Shown here: positions 1 through 10,877 of the stretch, one piece after another
Position numbering within the stretch: the first letter of the stretch is position 1
How the letters are laid out: each line of letters begins with the position of its first letter
From: 66-474 sp963771735
GTDB taxonomy: Bacteria > Pseudomonadota > Gammaproteobacteria > Xanthomonadales > Rhodanobacteraceae
NCBI GenBank assembly: GCA_963771735.1
Contig: CAVYUN010000001.1
Span: 744,001 to 808,000, forward strand
DNA length: 64,000 bases
Direction of reading: 5' to 3'
The notes under the pieces: generated by a model
What the model saw: only the letters and a program-made list of their open reading frames with translations
Databases searched by the model: none
Told to the model about the DNA's origin: nothing
Program-made: the position numbers and the translations under genes

Positions 1-72
1 GGTACCGTGTTCGCCGGCCTCGATCCTGCCGCAGCGCAGGTCCTCGAGCGTGAGTTTCGGTCCAAGGGCTGA
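1..72 (+). CDS. C-terminal end of an unidentified protein (partial)
   Basis: Reading in the frame that ends with TGA at 70-72 gives a 23-residue tail (ending LEREFRSKG) that runs off the left edge. It is followed after 9 bases by the sugar porter gene, so it is probably the upstream member of the same sugar-use operon. The tail is too short to identify a family. Confidence 0.5.
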   Translation, partial: GTVFAGLDPAAAQVLEREFRSKG

Positions 73-81
73 GGGGCGGAG

Positions 82-1503
82 ATGAGTGCAACCGAAATCA
101 GTGCCGGCAGCCGCCAGCACACGACCATGCGCGTGGTATTGATCGCCGCGACGGCGGCTCTGGGCGGGTTCCTGTTCGGGTTCGACACCGCCGTCATCAA
201 CGGTGCCGTGGATTCGATCAGGCAGGTGTTCGGATTGAGCGCGGGGGCAACCGGTTTCGCGGTGTCGTGTGCCCTGCTCGGTTCCGCGCTGGGCGCGTGG
301 TACGCCGGCCGCCTCGCCGACCGTTTCGGGCGCCTGCGCACCATGCAGGTCGCCGCGGTGGCGTTGCTGGTCAGCGCGGTCGGCTCGGGCATGGCCTACA
401 GCGTGGGCGTGCTGGTGCTGTGGCGCGTGGTCGGCGGCATCGGCGTGGGCATCGCCTCGGTGGTGGCTCCCGCCTACATCGCGGAAGTTTCGCCGGCGCA
501 CACGCGCGGCCGGCTCGGTTCGCTGCAGCAACTGGCGATCGTGCTGGGCATTTTTGCGGCATTGCTCAGCGATGCCTGGTTGCGCGGCCTGGCAGGAGGC
601 GCCGACCACATCCTGTGGTCCGGACTGCAAGCCTGGCGCTGGATGTTTTTGGCCATGGTGGCGCCGGCCCTGCTCTACGGACTGCTGGCGCTGCTGGTGC
701 CGGAATCGCCACGCTACCTCGTCGCCAAGCAGCGCCCGGAAGAAGCGATGGGCGTGCTGCGCAAGGTGCTGGCAATGACCGATGAAGGCGCGCTCAGGCG
801 CAAGCTGGACGAGATCGCGCGGACCCTGCGCATGCAGCAGCGCCCATCGTGGGGCGATCTGCTTGGCCCGCGCACGGGACTGCTGCCGGTGGTGTGGGTC
901 GGCATCGTGTTGTCGGTGTTCCAGCAATTCGTCGGCATCAACGTGATTTTCTACTACTCATCGATGCTGTGGCATTCGGTCGGGTTCAGCGAGGCCGATT
1001 CCTTCACCATCACGGTGATCACTTCGGTCGTCAACGTGCTGGTCACGCTGGTCGCGATCGCGCTGGTCGACCGTATCGGCCGCAAGCCGCTGCTGGTCAT
1101 CGGTTCCGCGGGCATGGCGATAACGCTGGGCCTGATGGCCTGGTGTTTCTCGCAAGCGACCGGTAGTGGCGCCGACTTGGTGCTGCCGCATGCATGGGGG
1201 CCTGTTGCCCTGGTCGCGGCCAATGCCTACGTGGTCTTCTTCGGCGTCAGCTGGGGGCCGGTGGTTTGGGTGTTGCTGGGCGAAATGTTCCCGAACCGGA
1301 TCCGCGCGATGGCACTTGCCGTCGCAGCCGCGGCGCAATGGCTGGCCAATTTCGTGATCACCAGCTCGTTCCCGGTGATGGCACAGTTCAGCCTTCCGTT
1401 CTCTTACGGTGTCTACGCGACTTTCGCGTTCGCCTCACTGCTGTTCGTGCTGCGCTCCGTGCGCGAGACACGGGGAGTCGAACTGGAAGACATGCCGGGC
1501 TAG
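82..1503 (+). CDS. MFS sugar porter (sugar:H+ symporter)
   Basis: This 473-residue, 12-helix protein belongs to the sugar porter branch of the major facilitator superfamily and should import a monosaccharide across the inner membrane. Diagnostic motifs are visible: RFGR in the first cytoplasmic loop, PESPRYLV before the central loop, the QQFVGINVIFYYSS segment of helix 7, and DRIGRKPLL in the second half. The start follows a purine-rich GGGGCGGAG. The next genes are a LacI repressor and glucokinase, so glucose or a glucose-yielding sugar is the likely substrate. Exact substrate cannot be read from sequence; xylose or galactose porters look similar. Confidence 0.9.
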   Translation: MSATEISAGSRQHTTMRVVLIAATAALGGFLFGFDTAVINGAVDSIRQVFGLSAGATGFAVSCALLGSALGAWYAGRLADRFGRLRTMQVAAVALLVSAVGSGMAYSVGVLVLWRVVGGIGVGIASVVAPAYIAEVSPAHTRGRLGSLQQLAIVLGIFAALLSDAWLRGLAGGADHILWSGLQAWRWMFLAMVAPALLYGLLALLVPESPRYLVAKQRPEEAMGVLRKVLAMTDEGALRRKLDEIARTLRMQQRPSWGDLLGPRTGLLPVVWVGIVLSVFQQFVGINVIFYYSSMLWHSVGFSEADSFTITVITSVVNVLVTLVAIALVDRIGRKPLLVIGSAGMAITLGLMAWCFSQATGSGADLVLPHAWGPVALVAANAYVVFFGVSWGPVVWVLLGEMFPNRIRAMALAVAAAAQWLANFVITSSFPVMAQFSLPFSYGVYATFAFASLLFVLRSVRETRGVELEDMPG

Positions 1504-1607
1504 CTTGCTGGCGGCAGGTCCATGTCCCCGCTCGGCAGCGGCCCGCGAATTTGGCTAGCATCGTGAACCTCGATCGCCGGATCGCGGGATCCGAAAGCCG
1601 ACATCGC

Positions 1608-2675
1608 GTGCACAGCAAGAAGCGCATCACGTCGTTCGACATTGCCGAGAAGGCCGGGGTTTCCCAGGCCACGGTGTCGCGCGCGCTGCGCGGCGACCCT
1701 TCCGTGAGCGAAGAAACCCGCAGGCGCGTGGAGGCGGCGGCCGCGGTGCTCAACTACACCGTGGACAAGAACGCGTCGAACCTGCGCGGTCGGCTCACCG
1801 GCACCCTCGCGCTGCTGTTCTTCGAGGATCCGACGCCGGACGACTCTCACATCAATCCGTTCTTCCTGTCGATGCTCGGCTCGATCACCCGCTCGTGCGC
1901 GCGACGCGGGTACGATCTGCTGATCTCGTTCCAGGAACTCGGGCGCGACTGGCATGCCGATTTCGCGGAAAGCAAGAAAGCCGACGGTATCATCCTGCTC
2001 GGCTATGGCGACTACCTGGCACACGCCAGCCGTCTCGAAAAATTGCGCTCCCAAGGCACCCGCATCGTCAGCTGGGGAGCCGTGATGGCGGAGCAACCCT
2101 GCGTCACCATCGGCTGCGACAATTACCAAGGCGGCTACGCGGTCACGCAGCACCTGCTCGAACAAGGTTGCCGGCGCATCGCCTATCTCGGCGACGCATC
2201 CCGCCATTTCCCGGAATTCCAGGAGCGCTACCGCGGTCACCTGCAGGCATTGCGTGCGCATGGCATTGAGCCCGACGATGCGCTGCAGATCGACGCGGAA
2301 AGTTCCCAGCAATCCGGGCGTCAAGCGACTGAAACATTGCTGGCGAGCGGCGCGACCCTCGACGCCATATTCGCCGCCAGCGACCTGATCGCGATCGGCG
2401 CCATAGGCGCCCTCTCGGCGCAGGGCATCGACGTACCATTCGAAGTGGCCGTGGCCGGTTTCGACGACATCCCGATGGCCAGCTTTGTCAATCCGTCGCT
2501 GACGACGGTGCAGCAGGATACCCGCCGTGCAGGGGAAATGCTCGTAGACAGCCTGGTACGCCTGATCCACAGCGAACCGGCGGCAAGCAAGATGCTGCCG
2601 ATGAAACTGATAGTGCGGCGCTCGAGCCTTTGGCAGGAAGCTGCCCGCACCGAACAACACCATCGAGAGGACTGA
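1608..2675 (+). CDS. LacI family transcriptional regulator
   Basis: This is a 355-residue repressor with an N-terminal LacI helix-turn-helix (about residues 6-50, with FDIAEKAGVSQATVSRALRG) and a periplasmic-binding-protein-like effector domain ending in the typical FDDIPMASFVNPSLTTV segment. The open frame extends back into the sugar porter gene. The GTG at 1608 places the helix-turn-helix at the normal distance from the start, and the in-frame GTG at 1563 would add 15 residues. It lies between a sugar porter and glucokinase, so it most likely controls this cluster in response to a sugar or sugar phosphate. No operator could be identified with confidence. Confidence 0.88.
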   Translation: MHSKKRITSFDIAEKAGVSQATVSRALRGDPSVSEETRRRVEAAAAVLNYTVDKNASNLRGRLTGTLALLFFEDPTPDDSHINPFFLSMLGSITRSCARRGYDLLISFQELGRDWHADFAESKKADGIILLGYGDYLAHASRLEKLRSQGTRIVSWGAVMAEQPCVTIGCDNYQGGYAVTQHLLEQGCRRIAYLGDASRHFPEFQERYRGHLQALRAHGIEPDDALQIDAESSQQSGRQATETLLASGATLDAIFAASDLIAIGAIGALSAQGIDVPFEVAVAGFDDIPMASFVNPSLTTVQQDTRRAGEMLVDSLVRLIHSEPAASKMLPMKLIVRRSSLWQEAARTEQHHRED

Positions 2676-2678
2676 ACG

Positions 2679-3662
2679 ATGCAGAAGCTGGCACTCATCG
2701 GCGACATCGGCGGCACCAATGCGCGGTTCGCGCTCGCCGATCTCAAGTCGGACGCGCCGAAAATACTGCATGAAGACACCTATACCGACGCAGGCTTCCA
2801 CAGCTTGCGCGACGCCGCGCGCCATTACCTGGACAGCACGGGTGTAAAGCCGGAGCGCGCGGCATTGGCCGTTGCGTCCCCGATCGAAGGCGACCGGATC
2901 ACGCTGACCAATCGCGACTGGTCATTTGACCGGGACACGCTGCAAGATGCGCTTGACCTCGAGGATCTGCAGCTGATCAACGATTTTGCCGCAATCGCAT
3001 GGGCCGCCCCGCATCTCGGCGATGACGACCGCATGCCGGTGCATGGCAAAATTGCGAGCCCCCCGAGCGGCCCGGTCACGCTGATCGGCGCCGGTACCGG
3101 CCTTGGTGTCGCAATGCTCACGGGCTCCTCCGACCGGGGTTGGCACGTCGTGCCCACCGAAGGCGGCCACGCCAGCTTCGCGCCCATCAGTGACGAAGAA
3201 CGCGCGATCTCGGCATGGCTTGGCGTACGCCATGGGCGAGTCTCCAACGAACGTTTGCTGAGCGGCCACGGGCTGTCCAACATCGATGCCTGCCTGCGCG
3301 GCATCGAACCCGTCGCGGCCCCGGCCGTCCAGCCCGGTTCGCGGCGATCCAAGGAAGTAGTCGATGCGGCGCTCTCGGGCAATGACAAGGACGCGGAACA
3401 TGCGCTGCGGTGCTTCTGCAGGATCTACGGTGCCGTGGCGGGCGATGCCGCGCTGTTGCACGGCGCCAGCACGGTACTGATCGCGGGTGGCGTGGTGCTG
3501 CATTTCCTCGACTTCTTCCGCAACAGCGAATTCATGGACGCCTTCATCGCCAAAGGGCGCCACAGGGATTACATGCGACGCATGGCCGTGCAGGTGATCA
3601 CGCACTCCAATCCCGGTTTGCTGGGCGCGGCGGTGGCCGCGCGGGCAGCAGCATCCGGCTGA
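2679..3662 (+). CDS. glk: glucokinase
   Basis: The 327-residue protein phosphorylates glucose with ATP to glucose 6-phosphate in the cytoplasm. It is of the bacterial Glk family: phosphate-binding DIGGTNARFALAD at the N-terminus, GAGTGLGVA in the middle and EGGHASFAP of the glucose site. Length matches the family (about 320-340). It starts 3 bases after the LacI stop with a GAGAGGA ribosome binding site, so it is translated from the same mRNA as the regulator. With the upstream porter this makes an import-regulate-phosphorylate unit. Confidence 0.93.
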   Translation: MQKLALIGDIGGTNARFALADLKSDAPKILHEDTYTDAGFHSLRDAARHYLDSTGVKPERAALAVASPIEGDRITLTNRDWSFDRDTLQDALDLEDLQLINDFAAIAWAAPHLGDDDRMPVHGKIASPPSGPVTLIGAGTGLGVAMLTGSSDRGWHVVPTEGGHASFAPISDEERAISAWLGVRHGRVSNERLLSGHGLSNIDACLRGIEPVAAPAVQPGSRRSKEVVDAALSGNDKDAEHALRCFCRIYGAVAGDAALLHGASTVLIAGGVVLHFLDFFRNSEFMDAFIAKGRHRDYMRRMAVQVITHSNPGLLGAAVAARAAASG

Positions 3663-3672
3663 CGTTCGCCCT

Positions 3673-4422
3673 TCACGTCGAACGCAGCGCCACGGGCCGA
3701 AGCGGGCCATTCCCGAAGGTTGCAGCCGTCAGCGGCGCCCCCGCGGCGCTCAATGCTGCGCGCTGCGCGTCCAGCGGCACCCGCAACATGCAATCCTCGA
3801 AGCGTGCCAGCTTGCGAAACGCCGGCAGCATCAACGTGCGTGCGAGCAGTGCGTTGATGCGCGGCCAACGGGCGGCATCAACCGCGTAGCCCACGAACGA
3901 AACGGTCCGGAAATAGCAGGCAATGCTGATGTCGGCAATGGACGGTTCACCGAAGATGAAACCTTCGGCTGGCATTTGTGTTTCCAGATAGTCGAGCGCC
4001 GCCGGGATTTCCACGTTGCGTGCATGCTGCACGACGGCGTCATCCGCCGGCACGCCGGTCGTCCGCTTCTTGATCGAAATCTCGTAGAACAGGCGCCAGA
4101 TCAGGCCGTCGGCCAGACGCGTGTCGGCGAACTCCTCCAGCCAGCGGGCGCGGGCGCGATCCGCGATATCGCGCGGATACAGCGACGGCTCCGGGCATCG
4201 GTCCTCGAGGTACTGGCAGATCACCGAAGAATCATTCAGCACCAGATCGCCGTCGACCAGCACCGGTACGCGTTGCAGTGGACTCAACCGCGCGAATACC
4301 TCGTCGCCCATGAAGGGCGCGATCGGGTCGATTTCGTAATCGAACCCCTTGGTCTCCAGAAACACCAGCACCTTGCGCACATAGGGCGAAATGTAACTGC
4401 CGATCACGATCATCGGGGCCAT
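3673..4422 (-). CDS. glutathione S-transferase family protein
   Basis: The 249-residue protein has an N-terminal thioredoxin-like GST domain (residues 1-80, with SPYVRK near the catalytic turn, the cis-proline segment RVPVLVDG and the glutathione-binding DSSVI) followed by an all-helical C-terminal domain. It is probably a cytosolic conjugating or reducing enzyme of unknown substrate. It is convergent with glk with only 10 bases between stops. A second Met at codon 4 is an alternative start; neither has a strong ribosome binding site. The last 35 residues extend beyond the usual GST fold. Confidence 0.85.
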   Translation of the reverse strand: MAPMIVIGSYISPYVRKVLVFLETKGFDYEIDPIAPFMGDEVFARLSPLQRVPVLVDGDLVLNDSSVICQYLEDRCPEPSLYPRDIADRARARWLEEFADTRLADGLIWRLFYEISIKKRTTGVPADDAVVQHARNVEIPAALDYLETQMPAEGFIFGEPSIADISIACYFRTVSFVGYAVDAARWPRINALLARTLMLPAFRKLARFEDCMLRVPLDAQRAALSAAGAPLTAATFGNGPLRPVALRST

Positions 4423-4470
4423 CGGATCATCTTTCGTTTGACCGGATAATGTCGCAACGCCGCAGGCACA

Positions 4471-6537
<2,067 letters not shown>

Positions 6538-6543
6538 CGGCGC

Positions 6544-6549
6544 ATTATA
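6544..6549 (-). promoter_or_regulatory. -10 box of uvrB (putative leaderless promoter)
   Basis: The minus strand reads TATAAT, then six bases (GCGCCG), then the uvrB ATG. The expected transcription start therefore falls at or next to the A of the start codon. No convincing -35 box or LexA site was found. Confidence 0.5.
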
Positions 6550-6665
6550 CGTTTGTCCTGCTGACAGCTCGCGTCAGCATTGCCTTACGCCATGCATGGA
6601 ATGCAACCGATGCTTGCGACGACTCCCGTTGCGCAAACTGTTCCCGTCACACGGAGGGAATGGTC

Positions 6666-7217
6666 ATGCAACAAGCGCATCGTCTGCAAAGCGGTTTTAC
6701 CATGACGGAACTGCTGGTTATGCTTGCCATCGCGGGCATCCTCGCGATGATCGGCGTACCGGCAATGGGCAGCCTGCTCGCCCGGACGCAAGACGCGAAT
6801 GCGGAGGCATCGATTGCCGGTACCTTGCGGAACGCGCGCACGGCGGCAGTGATGCACAACACCCGGATCCTGGTCTGTCCGAGTCTCGACGGGGACCGCT
6901 GCCATCGTGGCGACGCTTGGCAACAGGGCTGGATCATCGCGCGGGATGCGAACCTTGATGGACAGCCTGACGCAGGCGTGCCCTTGATCGCGGTGCAGGC
7001 TGCCATGCCGCCTGGCACCGCCGTCATCACCAGCATCGGACGCACCCGGATCGCGTTCCATCCGGACGGCGACGCGGCCGGCAGCAACGCCAACTTCACC
7101 ATTTGCCATGCGCGCGAACACGAAGGCAAATCGGTGGTGGTAGCCAGTTCGGGGCGCGTGCGACTCGGCACTGCGGACTCACAGCATTTGCAGGCGTGCC
7201 TTGCGCTTGTTCAGTGA
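6666..7217 (+). CDS. type IV pilus/type II secretion minor pseudopilin (FimT/GspH family)
   Basis: The 183-residue protein has a type III prepilin signal: a short basic leader, then the peptidase site SG|FTMTELLV, followed by a hydrophobic helix (LAIAGILAMIGVPAM). The remainder resembles the GspH/FimT globular domain, with one N-terminal cysteine pair (CPSLDGDRC) and a third cysteine in TICHA. The start at 6666 is preferred because GGAGGG at 6653-6658 is correctly spaced; the ATG at 6660 is too close. No other pilus genes are nearby, so it is a solitary minor pilin candidate that would be processed by a PilD elsewhere. Confidence 0.82.
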   Translation: MQQAHRLQSGFTMTELLVMLAIAGILAMIGVPAMGSLLARTQDANAEASIAGTLRNARTAAVMHNTRILVCPSLDGDRCHRGDAWQQGWIIARDANLDGQPDAGVPLIAVQAAMPPGTAVITSIGRTRIAFHPDGDAAGSNANFTICHAREHEGKSVVVASSGRVRLGTADSQHLQACLALVQ

Positions 7218-7350
7218 CTGCTTCCGCGGCATACAAACCGTTCAGGAAAATCACCATGGCAGCTGGCGCCAGCTGAAGGCGGATTTCCCGGGCCGCTCTG
7301 CTTGCCATGAGCAACGCGCTGCAGGATAAAAAGTGCGCCACTTGCATGAG

Positions 7351-7370
7351 CCGGGATCGCACCATCCCGG
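7351..7370 (-). terminator. stem-loop directly after the HMG-CoA synthase gene
   Basis: A 7-bp perfect stem (CCGGGAT/ATCCCGG) with a 6-base loop touches the stop codon of the minus-strand gene. There is no T-run, so it may be a 3' end stabiliser rather than an intrinsic terminator. The rest of 7218-7350 between the convergent genes shows nothing notable. Confidence 0.3.
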
Positions 7371-8867
7371 TCACGGATGACCGCAATACCGGTAGTACGC
7401 GATGCCGTGATCCTGGAATGCGGGCCCATCGCTCACACCCACGTGGTCGACGACCAGTCCAGACACCTCTCGCGTATGCGAACCATCCAGCGTGCCGGTG
7501 TCGTGCAGCATCGCGTAGCCTTCGCGATCCAGATCCACCGCGCCCACGAGCGCATCCCGAAAACGGATCGCGCTTGCCGCATCGTGCCACCCGGGTGCGA
7601 CACGCGCTGGAATCGCCTCGGCCGCGTCGCCGCTCCCATAACCAAGCACCAGTACATCACGACCTTCGAATTCGATGCCGCGCGCAACCGCATCGTCGAA
7701 CCCGGCCGCCAGCCACGCCGGCAATGCAGCCGTGTACAGATTGCCGAGTTCCATCATCGCATCGGAACCGGTCCGCAACATGTGTTCCACCATGCTTTCA
7801 TACGCATCGCCTTTGCGAAATGCCCTGTTCAACGCCGACGCCGCGGGATAAGCCTCGGGCGGTAGGCCATCCACGATCGCCGCGTCCACCCCGGATTGCC
7901 ATTCATGCATAACATCGTCCCGTGACACGCCGGCCGCAGCGCAATAGCCCGACAATTCGCGTCCGGCATCTTCATCACCCTGCGCCGCGTCATGGCCGAG
8001 CGCAGCCAGATAGGCCATCGCCCATGCATTGCGCGGCATCCGGTGATAGGGCCGATGCATGAACACGGCAGCCAATCCACGCAAATACGCGCTGCGCGAT
8101 CCGCCGCGCCGGACGAACATCGAATCCAGGGCACGCAGCGTCGCGTCGGTGTAGCAATCGGTCGAATACTTGCCGTTGAATACCGGCAAGTCGCTGAGGC
8201 GCCCATGCCGTCCGGGTGTTTGTCCCGCGAATCGCAGGAACGGCTTGCGGAAATCCAGGCCACGATATTCCGAGGCGCTGCCGCTCGCCGCCAGATCCAG
8301 TTCCAGCAGGCGCGGCTCGGTTTCCAGCAAGATCGCCACCGCGCCTGCGCCCTGGGTCGGCTCGCCACTGCTGCCGCGTGCGTATTCGGCGATGTCGGCG
8401 CTCACCACGATGGCCTGCCGGTCACGTCCGTCGCAGGCGAGATAGCGCAGGCCACCCTTCAGCGCGTATACGCCGCCCAGGCAAGCGTGCTTGAATTCCG
8501 GCACTTCACAATCGCGCGCAAGCTGCGGCTTGCCTTCCGCCGCCAGCGCGACATCCACCATGCCACGTACGATGACCGCCCCGGCGGCATTGTCGATACT
8601 CGATTCGGTGCCGAGCGCAAAGTAGCCAACGCGACGCGGATCGACCTGGTATTGCCGGATCAGCCGCAACACCGCGTTCGCAGCCAGCGTGTAGACGTTC
8701 TGGTCGGGCGCAGGCATTCTGAACGCGTGACCGATCACTGTCCTTGTCTTGCCGGGATCGTCCCCGGTCCACGCGCACCATCGCTCCAGATCGATCCGGT
8801 ACGGTGGAACGTAGAGGGCCATGCCACCGATGCCGACGGACGGATTCGCTGCAGAACGTTCGGTCAC
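7371..8867 (-). CDS. hydroxymethylglutaryl-CoA synthase family protein
   Basis: The 498-residue thiolase-fold enzyme condenses acetyl-CoA with acetoacetyl-CoA or a related acyl donor. Family landmarks are present: the acid/base Glu in GTESSIDNA, the nucleophilic Cys in FKHACLGGVYAL, and the His in MHRPYHRMPRNAW. The GTG start is supported by a GGGAG sequence 5 bases upstream. It is longer than typical bacterial MvaS (about 390 residues). No mevalonate genes are next to it. It could serve leucine/ketone-body metabolism or polyketide beta-branching instead; the exact reaction is not settled by sequence. Confidence 0.82.
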   Translation of the reverse strand: MTERSAANPSVGIGGMALYVPPYRIDLERWCAWTGDDPGKTRTVIGHAFRMPAPDQNVYTLAANAVLRLIRQYQVDPRRVGYFALGTESSIDNAAGAVIVRGMVDVALAAEGKPQLARDCEVPEFKHACLGGVYALKGGLRYLACDGRDRQAIVVSADIAEYARGSSGEPTQGAGAVAILLETEPRLLELDLAASGSASEYRGLDFRKPFLRFAGQTPGRHGRLSDLPVFNGKYSTDCYTDATLRALDSMFVRRGGSRSAYLRGLAAVFMHRPYHRMPRNAWAMAYLAALGHDAAQGDEDAGRELSGYCAAAGVSRDDVMHEWQSGVDAAIVDGLPPEAYPAASALNRAFRKGDAYESMVEHMLRTGSDAMMELGNLYTAALPAWLAAGFDDAVARGIEFEGRDVLVLGYGSGDAAEAIPARVAPGWHDAASAIRFRDALVGAVDLDREGYAMLHDTGTLDGSHTREVSGLVVDHVGVSDGPAFQDHGIAYYRYCGHP

Positions 8868-8953
8868 GAGTGCTCCCGCCTCGAAATATGAAGCGTGCGA
8901 GTATGCGTGGAAAGACCGGCCGTGTGAACGGCTATGGACGCGCCAACATAAAC

Positions 8954-8980
8954 AAAAAAGGCCGGCGGTTTCCGCCGGCC
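8954..8980 (-). terminator. intrinsic terminator of the tRNA-Asn gene
   Basis: On the minus strand a 9-bp perfect stem GGCCGGCGG/CCGCCGGCC with an AAA loop is followed directly by TTTTTT. It lies 9 bases after the CCA end of the tRNA. Confidence 0.85.
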
Positions 8981-8989
8981 TCTCGAAAG

Positions 8990-9066
8990 TGGCGCCCGAA
9001 CTTGGACTCGAACCAAGGACCCCCAGATTAACAGTCTAGTGCTCTAACCAGCTGAGCTATTCGGGC
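8990..9066 (-). tRNA. tRNA-Asn (anticodon GTT)
   Basis: The minus strand folds as a 77-base cloverleaf including an encoded CCA. The acceptor stem is GCCCGAA/TTCGGGC with discriminator G. The D-stem is GCTC/GAGC. The anticodon stem is CTAGA/TCTGG with one wobble pair and the loop CTGTTAA. The T-arm is CTTGG-TTCGAGT-CCAAG. The anticodon GTT decodes Asn. Confidence 0.96.
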
Positions 9067-9079
9067 AAGTCAGCCGCTC

Positions 9080-9108
9080 ATTATCGCGGCAGCAAATAGC
9101 GCTGTCAA
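9080..9108 (-). promoter_or_regulatory. sigma-70 promoter of tRNA-Asn
   Basis: On the minus strand TTGACA (9108-9103) and GATAAT (9085-9080) are separated by exactly 17 bases. The predicted start falls 6-8 bases before the mature tRNA 5' end at 9066. This is the closest match to the sigma-70 consensus that I found in the window. No gene lies in the rest of 9067-9241. Confidence 0.85.
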
Positions 9109-9241
9109 AAACTTCCGCGAAATGGTTACTGCCGACGAGTCCGGAGTGCCAGCCGGAAGTTGACGGCACCAGGCTCGTCGACCGGCACAACGAGGGGCGA
9201 CGCGCGACTGCGTGGCGGTAATCAGGCAAAAGCCGGCACGC

Positions 9242-10741
9242 TTACGAACCCGGAATGAACAACACCTGCCCTGCCTGAATCCCGCCGCCGGCCTGGATCT
9301 TGCTCGAGTTCACCGAGCGCAAGGCGTTCATGCTGACCCCGTACTGACGGGCGATACCCGAGAGGGTTTCGCCGCGCGAAACCTTGTGCATGTCCTGGAA
9401 GGCTTCGTCCGTTTTCGATGCCTTGCCCGCAGACGCCAGCATGACCGGCGCATGCGCTCGGGCGGCTTTGGTTCCGTTGACAGTATCGCCAGCGGTGGCG
9501 ATTTCGCTGTCCGCCTGCATCGTCAGGTGCAGGCGTTTGTTGCGTTCCATCGCAAACCAGGTGCCCGGCGGCGGCGTGGTTTCGAAATACCGTTTGACAC
9601 CGGTGAGGATGGCGTCGGCAAGTTGCTCGCGGTCGCTGCTGCTATCCAGTCGACGTTCGTCCTGGCGGCTGCTGATGAAGGCGGTTTCGACCAGGATCGA
9701 AGGCACGTCGGGCGAACGCAGGACCACGAAGTTGGCGCCCTGCACGGTATCGCGATAGAGGGGGCCGATCTTGCCCAGCGCAGCCAGCACGTCACCTCCG
9801 ACCTCGTGCGCCGCATGCATGCTGGCGCCCTGCGAAAGGTCCAGCAGCACCGAAGCCAGCATGTGGCCCTTGTCGTCCAGTGACACACCACCCGCGCCAC
9901 CGATCAGATCGGAGGAGTTTTCGCTGTTGGCCAGCCAGCGGCCCGCCTCGCTCTGCTTGCCGTGTGTCGAAAGCACCCACACCGATGCGCCATGTGCATC
10001 GCAGAAATCAGGGCATGAATTGGCGTGGATCGACACGAACAGGTCGGCCTTTTGTTCGCGTGCAATCTCGAAACGTTTCTGAAGCGGTACGAAATAATCG
10101 CCCTTGCGGGTCAGCACGGCGTGCATGCCGGGCTGGTCGTCGATCAGCTTGGCCAGATCCCTGGCAATTTCCAGGGTGACGTTCTTTTCAAGCGTGCCGT
10201 CCTTGCCGCGCGCACCGGGATCGTCACCGCCATGGCCGGCATCGACCGCGATCACGACCGGCCGAGGCTGGCCGTGCTCAATGTCCTGATCAATGGTTTG
10301 CACGATTCGGGAAGGCTTGCCGTCGGGCGTGCCGAGGTCCACAACCAGCCGGTAACCGTACTGCGCCGTCGGATTCAGCAGGAAGCTCTTGGGATGCGCT
10401 TGCTTGTCGAGATCGAGCACGATCCGCGCCTTGCCCTGGAAATGGCCGATGCGCATGTCCCTGACCACGCCCTTGCCGGGCTTGGCGCCCACGCCCTTGC
10501 CGAAATCACCGTTGTCCAGGTCGATCACGACCCGGTCGGGCTTGCCCAACTGGAACAATTGGTAATCCACCGGCCCGGACAGTTCGAAGATCACCCGGGT
10601 CGAATCGGGACCGCCCCAGATACGCACCGCACGGACCGTGCTGGATGCGACCGCAGGTGCCGCATCCACGACCGCTGCGCAGGCACAAACCCCGCAGACG
10701 AAGACGAAAACCGACAGCAATGGGCGCAGGATCCCCCTCAT
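9242..10741 (-). CDS. amiC: N-acetylmuramoyl-L-alanine amidase (AmiC type, LysM)
   Basis: The 499-residue periplasmic amidase cleaves the amide between MurNAc and the peptide stem and separates daughter cells. The order is: signal peptide (ending about AAVVDAAPA), AMIN domain (about 35-135) for septal targeting, zinc amidase_3 domain (about 160-395, with AVDAGHGGDDPGA, SIHANS and VETAFIS carrying metal and catalytic residues), then a C-terminal LysM (GETLSGIARQYGVSMNALR). The open frame extends 35 codons further upstream, but the ATG at 10741 begins directly at the signal peptide. In many gammaproteobacteria amiC sits next to tsaE, as here. Confidence 0.92.
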   Translation of the reverse strand: MRGILRPLLSVFVFVCGVCACAAVVDAAPAVASSTVRAVRIWGGPDSTRVIFELSGPVDYQLFQLGKPDRVVIDLDNGDFGKGVGAKPGKGVVRDMRIGHFQGKARIVLDLDKQAHPKSFLLNPTAQYGYRLVVDLGTPDGKPSRIVQTIDQDIEHGQPRPVVIAVDAGHGGDDPGARGKDGTLEKNVTLEIARDLAKLIDDQPGMHAVLTRKGDYFVPLQKRFEIAREQKADLFVSIHANSCPDFCDAHGASVWVLSTHGKQSEAGRWLANSENSSDLIGGAGGVSLDDKGHMLASVLLDLSQGASMHAAHEVGGDVLAALGKIGPLYRDTVQGANFVVLRSPDVPSILVETAFISSRQDERRLDSSSDREQLADAILTGVKRYFETTPPPGTWFAMERNKRLHLTMQADSEIATAGDTVNGTKAARAHAPVMLASAGKASKTDEAFQDMHKVSRGETLSGIARQYGVSMNALRSVNSSKIQAGGGIQAGQVLFIPGS

Positions 10742-10877
10742 GGGGGCTGATTCAACCGCATGCGGCGCCGGATTGCAAGTGCTTTTCCCTTTGTTATCCG
10801 ACGGCTGCGCGTGCTTTATAGATTCTCGGTAAGAAAACACAGGCAACTATAGATGCATGAGACCCATTGATTGGCGG

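Noticed and set aside
1194..1607. Extended N-terminus of the LacI regulator overlapping the sugar porter
   Set aside because: The extra 138 codons are an off-frame reading of the porter gene; LacI proteins start a few residues before the helix-turn-helix.
6538..6665. LexA (SOS) box upstream of uvrB
   Set aside because: I looked for a CTG-N10-CAG or Xanthomonas-type TTAGTA-like palindrome between uvrB and the pilin gene and found none.
9067..9241. Second tRNA or small RNA gene beside tRNA-Asn
   Set aside because: Only the tRNA-Asn promoter is recognisable; no second cloverleaf can be folded.
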